Assembly (NCBI GenBank): GCA_034770075.1
Contig: CM068379.1
Coordinates: forward strand, 13,270,922 to 13,334,921
DNA: 64,000 nucleotides
Source: Aralia elata
Lineage: Eukaryota; Streptophyta; Magnoliopsida; Apiales; Araliaceae
Direction: 5' to 3'
Below are positions 55,641-64,000 of this stretch, one piece after another. Made by a program: the position numbers and the translations under genes. A model generated the notes under the pieces. The model searched no databases, had not been told where the DNA came from, and worked only from the letters and a program-made list of their open reading frames with translations. Each line of letters starts with the position of its first letter. Position 1 is the stretch's first letter.

Positions 55641-56404
55641 AACAACTTCCTGGCCTACATCATCGTCAGACAATTCGCTTGTCTAGGCGATTTATTGCCA
55701 TAAAATACTACCTTTGACGGGGTCATAAGGTTAATACGTTTCTTTTGGCAATCAATTATCGCTCCATAATTGAATAGTCAATCCATTCCCAAAATAACAT
55801 CAAATTCCCCAAGTTTTATTGGGATAAGATCTACGGTTATCATGTTTCCCTTAATGTTCACTCTACAGTTCTTGTGTATGTACTTAACACGAATTACCTC
55901 CCTATTCACAATTTCTATGTTCAAAGGGTAATCTAATTCCTCCTTAAGTAATCCTAAGTTCTTAGCAAAGTCATCGGATATAAATGAACAAGTAGCACCT
56001 GAATCAAATAATACATAAGTATCTATATTATTGATCGGAATGATACATGACACCACATCGCGAGACTGCACAGCGTCTTGCATGGTCATGTTGAAAGTCC
56101 TGGTGGTAGGTCGGTTTGTTGGTGCTGATCCGGTTATAGTTAACGTGCTACCACCACTATTTCCCTTATTTCCTCTTGTTCCTGTTCCCGTTCCTCCTGC
56201 TGCCTTCTTGGGACAATCTCTAGCCAGATGATCTTTTGATCCACATGTGAAACAAGCACCCTTCTTTGGATTCGGACAATTTAGCGCTATGTGGCCCTCC
56301 TGATTGTAATTGTAACAAACCCTCTTCCCTTTCAGGTATATCCCTACATGGTTCTTCCCGCATGTAACACACGCTTCCACTTTCTTCTTCTGACCTCCCT
56401 GTTA
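55641..56404 (-). pseudogene. Element G zinc knuckles and aspartic protease
   Basis: The frame from 56380 (same frame as gag) has CVTCGKNHVGIYLKGKRVCY, a knuckle in which one Cys is Tyr (CYNYNQEGHIALNC), an intact knuckle CFTCGSKDHLARDC, and the protease active site LFDSGATCSFIS. A TGA at 55775-55777 replaces the Trp of GMDWL. IIDCQKKRI follows. The domain order gag-knuckle-protease is the usual one for chromoviruses. Confidence 0.87.
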
Positions 56405-57184
56405 ATTTCCAATAGATCTATTATCATTCCACTTCCTCTTCTAGTTGTGACCACCACTGCTACCACTAGCCTTGTTATTCTCATTCTCACCCTTCTTCTT
56501 ATTCTGCTCCTGGTTATACTTGGTTAGAGCATCACTCCCACCTTCGGCGATAATCGCCTTTTCCAAAACTCCGGCAAAAGTGTTCAATTGGAACATTGAC
56601 ACCTTGTTGTACAACCACGGCTTCAACCCTTGTTCAAATCTCCTCACCTTCCTCTCATCCGTATTCACTTGGTAAGTTGCGAACCTAGCCAACTCATTAA
56701 ATTTCGCAGCGTATTCTAGTATAGTCATAGTACCCTGCTTCAGCTCTAGGAATTGAATCTCCATTTGATTTCGCGAGCTAGTCGGAAAATACATCTCAAA
56801 TAACATCTCCTTAAACCTCTCCCAAGCGATCACACCCTGACCTCCTCGCACCTTATTCGCTTGCCACCAGTAACTGGCCTCTGACTTAAGCATGAACGTT
56901 GCAAAGGCAGTCTTTTGATCCTCACTGACCCTAGCAACGTCAAATACTTTCTCCATTTCCATCACCCAGGTTTGGGCTTCGATCGGGTTTAGGGAACCCC
57001 TAAATTCTGGCGGTCCTACCACTTTGAAATCCTTAAATGACGTCACTGGTGGAGCTTGCGGCTGATTCACAAGTGCTATAGCCAAAAGGTTCACCAACTG
57101 CTATACATGATTAGCATGGCGTCGTTGTTATTATTGGTAGAGCTCTCCTGAGCTTGTTGACATGGTTGGCGTCTCAGCGGCATT
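56405..57184 (-). pseudogene. Element G gag
   Basis: ATG at 57182-57184 (MPLRRQPCQQAQESS, then Asn-rich sequence), a TAG at 57101-57103 where Gln is expected (HV*QLVNLLA), then a long frame with FKDFKVVGPPEFRGSLNPIE, AFATFMLKSEASYWW and FKEMLFEMYFPTSSRNQME, the Retrotrans_gag domain. Further stops at 56441 and about 56402 lie in the linker before the zinc knuckles. Apart from stops the frame is intact. Confidence 0.88.
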
Positions 57185-57476
57185 TTCTGTTCAAGAATAT
57201 GTGCTTATTGGATTAACACTCAATTTCTTAAGTGTTCAATATTTAACTCAAACAATTCAGGTTAAACATTTAACACATAACATCTTCAATAAAACTAATA
57301 TTTCATTAATTCAAAAGTCTTAAACATAGAAAGATAGCATCACTGCTATTTACATCAACTATCCCAAGATCAAACAATCTTTAGGATTAAATAGTCATAT
57401 TATATTGTGTATAATCATGCTGGAATTTACATCATTAACTACCATAAATATTTACACAGAATTCAAAATGTCCCTA

Positions 57477-58240
57477 TCACGGCCAACTAAGGCATCGAAC
57501 TGGCTTCCTACGTTCTTCCTCCATGATACGGAGCATCGTCCTGCGATCTAACATGTACCATGGCAAGTCCTCGAACTGAACTGGATATTGAAAAACTCGA
57601 TCCTGAGCCCTATCAATCGCTGTCTGGAAAGTATAGTCTGTCTTCTCAATCTTAGACTTCTTTGCCCGTTCGCCTTTTTCGGAAATCTCTGCACGTCGAG
57701 CATTGTTCATCCAAGTATCCTCTGCTCTAGCATGTTCTGCTGACTCCTCACTCAAATCATCCTTCAATTTCTGAATCTCAAGTTTCATCTTCTCATTCTC
57801 AGCTAAAAGGTCTTCCTTTTGGCTTTCTGCCTGAACTAACTTCCACTCCACGTCTCCAAGACGTATATCAAGGTCCTCAATTTTCTTGTTTTTCTGGTCT
57901 ATAAGAGTCTGGGGTTTATTTGCCTATCCTTCCAATTCTCTGACTCTATCCTGCAACTCTATAGTACGATCATACAAGGCATCGTACATCTCAACATCGA
58001 CAGAGGTAAGGGGTACCTCCTCGGAATCCTCATCATCCTCCTCAGCCTCTAATTCCTCAAGATCCTCCTCTGGATCAGACTCAGGCTCCTGCTCCTGACC
58101 CACAACTGTGATCAATGGAGATGACTTTCTGTGTATCAACTGCTCCCGGATAACATGTATATCACGGGGCTCCTCCTCTCCAACCACTCGGGGCTCAACA
58201 TCCCTAGGCTGACTGAATCCTCCAACATCCGATATCCTGA
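57477..58240 (-). pseudogene. Element G extra ORF upstream of gag: acidic and coiled-coil protein
   Basis: Between PBS and gag one frame stays open from about 58240 to 57477, broken only by a TAG at 57924-57926. The first part is very acidic (PESDPEEDLEELEAEEDDED at about codons 35-54 from 58187); after it come heptad-like segments (MYDALYDRTIELQDRVRELEG; KLVQAESQKEDLLAENEKMK) that predict a coiled coil, then a basic tail with WYMLDRRTMLRIMEEERRKP. No ATG opens the frame near its 5' end. TTTGTTGTCAG just upstream resembles a 3' splice site, so it might be reached by splicing (inference). I do not recognise the protein. Confidence 0.6.
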
Positions 58241-58454
58241 CAACAAAGTTTAAATTTTAATTAATACTCGGTACTAATCGCGGCACATAGGTTGTTAACA
58301 CATAAGCACATAACACATAAAGTCTTTTATTATCTTTAATGAATTCCGTAATTCATTCCTTAGAACTCGATAAGAGTTTATCACCACTATATTATCTACC
58401 TCTTAAAAGGCTACTACCCTAAGGTTTCCCCACCTAAGGTTCATAACCTACAAC

Positions 58455-58465
58455 TCTGATACCAA
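58455..58465 (-). other. Primer-binding site of element G
   Basis: Plus CTCTGATACCA, i.e. TGGTATCAGAG on the coding strand (initiator-Met type), three bases from the LTR end at 58469. Confidence 0.88.
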
Positions 58466-58468
58466 CCT

Positions 58469-59834
58469 GTGACACCCCCAAATCCGGGTACTTTATTTCC
58501 TCAGGATTTGGTGTTCACTATCCAAATACATTACATCACATCTAACTACCCAATTAAATATAAATGAAAACTCTTAATTAAAAGTAAAAATCTCCCATCA
58601 AAGGGTTACAACATCACTAATAAATAAATCACAGGTCATCTAACCTTAATAAAACATCAAATATAGAAACATAATAAAGTCTAATAAATAATCATCATTA
58701 AAACAAATACAACAAGTCTTCATCACTTTTTTGCTTTTCCTTTGCCCTTACTAGTGGAAGGCTCGTTAACCTTTTCAACTTTAGCAGCAATGTTATTATG
58801 CAAGGGTAAGCAACAATTGCCCAGCAACTAACACAATAAAATCAATAATAATAACATGCGAAATAATCAATGGATATTGAATAATCAAAGATTCAGCTTT
58901 TGAGTCAAGAATGTAAGACGAGATTCAAAAGAACATCTAAGGGTCTTAAGACCACGAATTATGTCCCAGGTTATCAAGTATTTCTACTTTAAACCTTTAA
59001 TAGTCATAAGACTATGTGGACCTTACTTCTCATACTTAGGGGGATCAACCCTTTGTACCATGTATGTGCACAACATCTTAACGCTAACGCGTAAATAAAA
59101 TCCCCTGTATAAGGGTTGTTCATCTCAGTTTGACATCAGAGTCCGCACCAAAGGAAGTTTGGTTTGGATTTACTTCAATAACATTTCTAGAATTTAGAAC
59201 GTTCATCAACTATGGACTAGTCGAATCAATAAGGGTTCGCTAGTCAATCAAGGTTCAATGAAAATGTAATTGATATTCAAGAATCAAAGACTGAATCTCA
59301 CAAAAGATATAATTGAATGAAATAGAATTAAGAACTTGCTCGAGTAAGTAATAGCATTATATAGCTTGCATGATAACAGTATGAAGTTCAGGTACTTGCA
59401 TAGAAATAATTAAATAAGGATAGGATACTTGCTTTCAACGAAATAAAAAGATTAGGAGTAGTAAACTTGCTTTCGATGAAATAAAAGATTAAGGGTAGAA
59501 AACTTGCCTTGTGCGTAGATTACAAAATAAAATTCATGTTCTTTTATCAACCTATACATCCGGTTTATAAAGCAGTAACAAAATTAGTTATAGTATTTTA
59601 AACACTTCAGGATTCATTCACATCAAATTTTCATTTTAATATCTAAACTGTTTTCTGGTTATCAGTCTCACTTCAAAAATTGTAAGCCTAATTATAGCAA
59701 TATCATACTTAAGAATTCCTAAAACTCACGTCAAGTTAGGGTTCATAAATCTGTATATTCTATAATCAGTAAGTATATGCTTAGCATCCAACTCAACATC
59801 TTGGTATTCGTTCAACACATTAATCTAAGTTTTA
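58469..59834 (-). repeat. Element G 5' LTR, truncated
   Basis: Matches 49788-51150 closely and ends at CTAAGTTTTA, where the left copy continues AACGTACATAGG. The missing half holds U3, including the CTCGCC palindromes. Confidence 0.9.
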
Positions 59835-60378
59835 TTCATTTATTTGAGAAAATATTTCATTCATTTATCAAAGAGCCCATATTACATATGAAACACACCA
59901 TTTCATACAACTAATATCCTTAATCTTCATGAAACACACCACTTTAAACATTTTCACTACAAGAACAACCTAATTATTTGAGACATAAATTGTAAAACAG
60001 AGCATAAAAATAGCCAACAATATCTTTGAGCAAATCAGCCATGCCATTATCTCTCTTGACTTGATTCTCTTCAACTCAACTTTGAGTTTTTCAACCTTTG
60101 CCCTCTATATACGTAATACTTCATCTTTTGTCTCCAATCTCCCAATTAATCATGGAATCACCACTCTTGCGCGATCATACAATCGGGGATTTATCCATTC
60201 GAAGAAGTTACCACTCCTAGCACCCACTTCTACACACTATTTAAAACGATTTACAATGGAATTGTATTAACTGCAAAACATATTTATCATTAGCAAAAGA
60301 AATTTCAGAAGAAAATACCCTCTAATCGACGAAATCAAAGAATCTTCTTCCTGTATTGTGGGTTTTTCAAGCACATTT
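59835..60378. other. Unassigned DNA between truncated G and LTR H
   Basis: No element ends are visible. ATGAAACACACCA occurs twice (about 59898 and 59930) and CATTTAT(TT/CA) runs are frequent. The 69-codon frame at 60061-60270 has no recognisable domain. It may be the former flank of H, or DNA brought in when G was truncated. Confidence 0.35.
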
Positions 60379-61038
60379 TGTTAAGACAAATGCACATTTG
60401 ATTAGATGATGAGATAATGTATATTTGTTACCAGTAGCTTTTGTGAAGTCCTTAAAATGAAATTTATGTAAAAGGACTTAGATTAGAAGATCAAACTTGT
60501 TAAGTTGATCTATTTCAGTGAGTAAATTGAATGTATAGACTATAAGAAATTAAACGATCGTAAAGCTATTTAGATGATCGTAAAGCTTATTAAATAATCG
60601 TAGAGCATACTGGTCAAGTTCGTAGAGTCTACTCTAAAATTGTAAAACAAGTTGAAGACCGTAAAGTCTGAAAGAGATCGTAGAGCTATCTACTCTGAGA
60701 TCATAAAGCAGGTTGAAAACCGTAGAGTTTGATAGAGATCGTACAACACATTGAAGATCATAAAGCTTATAGAACGTAGAGCTTGCTAATCGTAGAGTCA
60801 TTTAGCCAGATACTCTACGACCATCATGAAACTCTACGATTAGAAAATTTATAAAATATATCAGCTTTGACATTGAACTGATATTATTAAGACTCGTAGA
60901 GTGAAGATCCCAAGATAGTTACTGAACATCTTAAGATTAAAAAGAAGATCAAATCGAATTGTGTCTAACAGTTAGTTCGGTAAAGTAACAACGACCCACA
61001 TGCATGTTACATCACTGCAGCAGCCTGATGTGATATAT
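60379..61038 (+). repeat. LTR H (sirevirus-like, C/D-related), truncated by element I
   Basis: TGTTAAGACAAATGCAC start, then GTGAAGTCCTTAAAATGAAATTTATGT as in D. About fourteen CGTAGAG/CGTAAAG half-sites occur at 60555-60905. No polypurine tract precedes it, so it is a 5' LTR or a solo LTR. It stops at 61038 where I begins. Confidence 0.8.
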
Positions 61039-62889
61039 TGATGAGTGTGTTTTATATACACAAATTAGGTACTTTTAGCCTTAATAATTTGTAAGTCTTT
61101 AGCTATTTCGTTTGGTTTTATGTGTTTTCATCTTATTGTTGTGTAATGTAGTTTTGTAGTACTTTTATATGTATTTGTGTGTTTTTATGTGTTTTTATGT
61201 TATTTTGTAGGTATTGAAATAAAGGCCCCTTGGATCGATGCGTTTTTGGCTTTAATCTAGCATTCCCGTTGCTTGTTTCTCAATTTGACCCATAATTCAA
61301 TCCGAATCTCTCAAAACTCAAAGAACGAAAGTTGTAGATTTTGATCTTAGCTTTCCCGAACATCCAGAATCATCCATTTTGAAGTCTGTATGAGAGAGTT
61401 ATGGTCATTTTACCATCGGATTTTGTAGGAAATTTACACAGCAGTTGCTTCGGGCTCCATTTGACCCTTGCTCCGGCCATTATCTCGACGAGCTCCAGTT
61501 ATGAAAGTTGTAGAGCTACTTCTTAGATTTCCATAGCCTACTTAAGAGCCTAAATCCGAGTTCGGACGAAGACGTTATGGCCATTTTAGCTGAGCTCGCC
61601 GGGACGGGAATTTCCTACACAAATTCCTCGCCACGGCGAGAAAACTTAGGCCAAAATCCTCGCCGGGGCAAGATCGCCTGTAGCAGAAAGCTAAAATGTG
61701 CGGGATTTTGGTCCAATTTGGTGTGCTAAGCTAGGTTAGGCATCCAGGGGGTTATACTAACAGAGGAGGCACGGAATAGAAGTTAGAGAAGATAAAAATC
61801 AACAACTCTAGGGAGAGGAGGCTACACAATACATCAAATTAGAGAGCCAAAGTGCTAAAATCAAGCTAAATCAAGCAAGGCCAAGGAGTTAAAGCATCAA
61901 GGATTGCAAAACCATGGAGGAGAAGCTAGGGTTCATCATCAATCCATCAAACATCATATGAAAATCTACAAAAGTGGTTTTATCTCTAGTTTTTCCTTTT
62001 ATTTTGTAATCCAACATGATGTATAAATTGAATATGATGTTATTTGTAGTTACCATGACCTAGAACTTGTTTTCTAAGATTTCAATGGAACCCAACTCCT
62101 ACTTTGAATTGAATGCTCTCTCTTTGATGTTGGTTAATTATTTGTGATTGGATATCATAATTTGTGCTTTATATATTAATTACCTAGCTAGTAATTACCT
62201 TGGGAACTTATATAAAATTGAGAGAGGAAGTATAGGTTGAGACCTTGTTATGATATCATGTGAAAATTAGATATTCTTATGGGTAATTTATGAAATTAAG
62301 TGACGTGTGTTTTATTTATTACCCTCATGAATGGATAATTTGATTGTATTTAAGATAGACATATACCTAAATACCACATATATCCATTGGAGAATCCATG
62401 CTTAATGATTTCTATTGCGAAAGTGGTAATTGATGGAGTAGTTAATGAGGTTTTGTGACATACACCTTACTAATTGTTCTTGATATGAGAATCTTGCTAG
62501 TGTGTAGAATAGAGATATATCTATACACCGTAATGGGGAATACGTATTTGACCATCGAGAGAGGCTTAGACATACTAGTGATTTCTCGGATAACAATCCT
62601 TGTGATTTAACTAGTTGAAAAGAGAGAGTTAGGACATTCAAATGAAGTGTTGGGGGAAATTGCAATCTTAGACTTGTTAATATTAGATTTCATTATATTA
62701 ATGCTTTCTATAGTTCTTTGATTATTTGTTATCTCCATTAATATAAAACAACAAAAACAATTATCATTTGTTTAAATAAGATTGAGATGATAAAAGGTTA
62801 ATACTTAGAAAAGACTAGTAACAATTCCTCGTGGGATCGATACTCTACTTACTCTTTATTACTTGTTGACCGCGTATACTTGCGCGTAA
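61039..62889 (+). repeat. LTR of element I (Athila-like), 3' edge incomplete
   Basis: Begins TGATGAGTGTG like other Athila-group LTRs. Its end GGGATCGATACTCTACTTACTC...CGCGTATACTTGCG matches the last part of the E LTR (coding strand GGGACGATACTCTACTTTCAC...GCGTATACTTGCG). The final 20-30 bases and the PBS seen in E are absent. CTCGCC-type palindromes lie at 61594-61680. A TTTTGTAGG/TATGTTATTTTG region and the 87-codon minus frame at 62402-62665 are non-coding. Confidence 0.75.
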
Positions 62890-63152
62890 ATGAATGTGGA
62901 ACCATGGTGGACCGAGGAAATGAAGATAAAAGAAGAGCCTGTTGTGCTTGACAAGCCCCAATGCCTCAATCTTATCACAGACACAACGAATGATGCACCT
63001 AGCTATTTGACATTTCAAATTGAGAGCTTATCTATAGAAAGCAAGCTAGGTGCCTTTAGTTCAATGGCTATCACCAATAAGGAGAAACCCTCAAATGTTA
63101 CATGGCTATCAATGGATGGTGGGTTCCTCAAATTTCGAAGGGGAATTGGATA
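62890..63152 (+). pseudogene. Element I internal coding remnant (pol tail or post-pol)
   Basis: An open frame of about 87 codons (NVEPWWTEEMKIKEEPVVL ... LKFRRGIG) starts right at the LTR edge without PBS, gag or RT. It is followed, 40 bases after its stop, by GCGCTTGATGGGAGGCAACCCA, which in E and B lies just downstream of pol. It is therefore most likely the extreme 3' end of an element polyprotein, joined to the LTR by a large deletion. No domain is recognised. Confidence 0.45.
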
Positions 63153-64000
63153 AAAACAGGGAGTTAGTCAGGCCGAGGACTATAAACCAAGCGCTTGATG
63201 GGAGGCAACCCATTCATTTCTATTCATTTGCATTCGTTGTTTTTCATTTACCGCATTTTCAAAATTTTCAAGTTATGTGTGTATTTAGTTAGTTAAGTTG
63301 TAGGATTAGATTTGCTTGCTATGTCTCATCATAATCTCAATGTTTGTCTATTTAATCTTTAATATGTTGCATTAATGCAGGTGTGGGGCATTGAGAATGA
63401 TTGCTAAACTGAAAAGCTAAAAAATCAACTTTTGGGATACAGAGGGTTGGCGCCGCGGCGAGATCTCGCCCCGGTAGCAAAACACAGTACAATTTCTAGC
63501 CCCGACGAGCTCACAAGGCATGATTTTCTCGCCACGGCGAGCTGGAAAAAAAAAAATTCCCAAGCCGGATTGTATTGTCATTCACACTTCCAAACTCATT
63601 CTTCCCCTCTCCCACATAGATTCATCTTAACCCACTGAGCATTTAAAAGGATTCATCTCCAAATGGAAGGTACTAACAAACAACTTCTTTTGCCAACATA
63701 AAGCAAGGTACTCACTCCAATTTTTGCATTCAAGTAAAATAAATTTGTCAATTGTGATGGGTATTCTTGGTTAGTTAAGCTATTGTACTTGGATTTGTAT
63801 TGGGTAATCATGCACTATCAAATTTGGATAAATGTAAATTGGTTGCCCAATTGAGTTTGTGTTGGCTCAATTGGAGGATTTTGGATTATTCATTGTTATG
63901 ATTTGATTGAATATTACAATAACTTAGCAATTTTTGTTGAAACTAAGTTTGGGGGAGGTATTTAATGAAGAATTTCAGTCAGTGCACATCATGTAGTCAA
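63153..64000 (+). other. Element I 3' untranslated region up to the window edge
   Basis: Contains the hairpin ATGGGAGGCAACCCAT (63198-63213), purine-rich AGGTGTGGGGCA (about 63380), a cluster of CTCGCC-type motifs (63450-63545) and AAGTTTGGGGGAGGT at 63946-63960, which looks like a polypurine tract. The bases after it (ATTTAATGAAG) do not match the TGATGAGTGTG start of the LTR, so the 3' LTR is not confirmed inside the window. Confidence 0.55.

Larger units (their letters stand above)
49788..59834 (-). mobile_element. Element G: chromodomain Ty3/gypsy (Tekay/Del-like) element with truncated 5' LTR
   Basis: The left copy is a full 3' LTR (49788-52578). The right copy (58469-59834) matches its first 1365 bases and then stops abruptly. 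A Met-type PBS at 58455-58465 and a polypurine tract at 52579-52591 fix minus orientation. Interior order on the minus strand: extra ORF, gag with zinc knuckles, protease, RT/RNase H, integrase, chromodomain. Gag to RNase H is one frame with only in-frame stops. LTR copies differ at roughly 2 percent of sites by eye, so G is the youngest complete set here, yet it is already disabled. Because the 5' LTR lacks its U3 half, the element cannot start transcription normally. Confidence 0.92.

Noticed and set aside
60061..60270. Small ORF in the DNA between G and H
   Set aside because: 69 codons, no motif, no leader features.
63946..64000. 3' LTR of element I at the window edge
   Set aside because: A purine tract is present but the following bases do not match the start of the I LTR.

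Overview
This window looks like repeat-rich intergenic DNA from a flowering plant, probably a eudicot. It is strongly AT-rich, and nearly all of it is LTR retrotransposon sequence of plant-specific kinds: a sirevirus-like Ty1/copia element, Athila-like Ty3/gypsy elements, a chromodomain Ty3/gypsy (Tekay/Del-like) element and a LARD-like non-autonomous element. I see no convincing host gene, no tRNA or rRNA gene and no bacterial or organellar signature. The species cannot be read from the sequence.

Layout. (A) 1-6451, minus strand: non-autonomous element with a 3.17 kb LTR, an interior without gag or pol, a primer-binding site and a polypurine tract; its left LTR runs off the window. (C) 6452-7299 and 45871-about 48033, plus strand: the 3' end of an old sirevirus-like element (post-pol ORF, polypurine tract, 3' LTR), split by B. 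(B) 7300-45870, plus strand: a decayed Athila-like element whose own DNA has been split by E1/D (in the 5' LTR), F (in gag) and E (at the 3' end of gag). (E1) solo LTR 8051-22259, itself split by D. (D) 8921-21822, plus strand: complete sirevirus-like copia element. (F) 23186-26837: 3.65 kb solo LTR. (E) 27754-39474, minus strand: complete Athila-like element with gag, protease, RT/RNase H, integrase and a post-pol ORF. 48034-49787: an (AT)n tract, palindromic repeats and unassigned DNA. (G) 49788-59834, minus strand: chromodomain Ty3/gypsy element with an extra ORF upstream of gag and a truncated 5' LTR. 59835-60378: unassigned. (H) 60379-61038: truncated sirevirus-like LTR. (I) 61039-64000 (leaves the window): Athila-like LTR joined directly to 3' internal sequence.

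Target-site duplications fix much of the nesting: GAATC for D, AGCAC for E, AAAAT for F, and GTGGT/ATGGT for E1. The order of events is C, then B inside C, then E1 inside B, then D inside E1; E and F entered B separately. All gag-pol frames are broken by stops or frameshifts, so none of the elements looks autonomous now.

The most interesting signal is not a gene. Each element family carries its own short, GC-rich or palindromic motif, repeated several times in its LTR and in several cases again in its 3' internal DNA or coding spacers: ACTCTACGATCGTAGAGT in C/D/H, GGCGCGGCCGCGCTG in E, CTCGCCGGGGCGAG in both G and I, and GCCGCGGC in B. Two short hairpins next to the 3' end of pol or the polypurine tract show compensatory base changes between elements. 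The copia element D and the gypsy element E appear to share a related post-pol protein domain, and both ORFs are preceded by a leader carrying AAACCCTAG.
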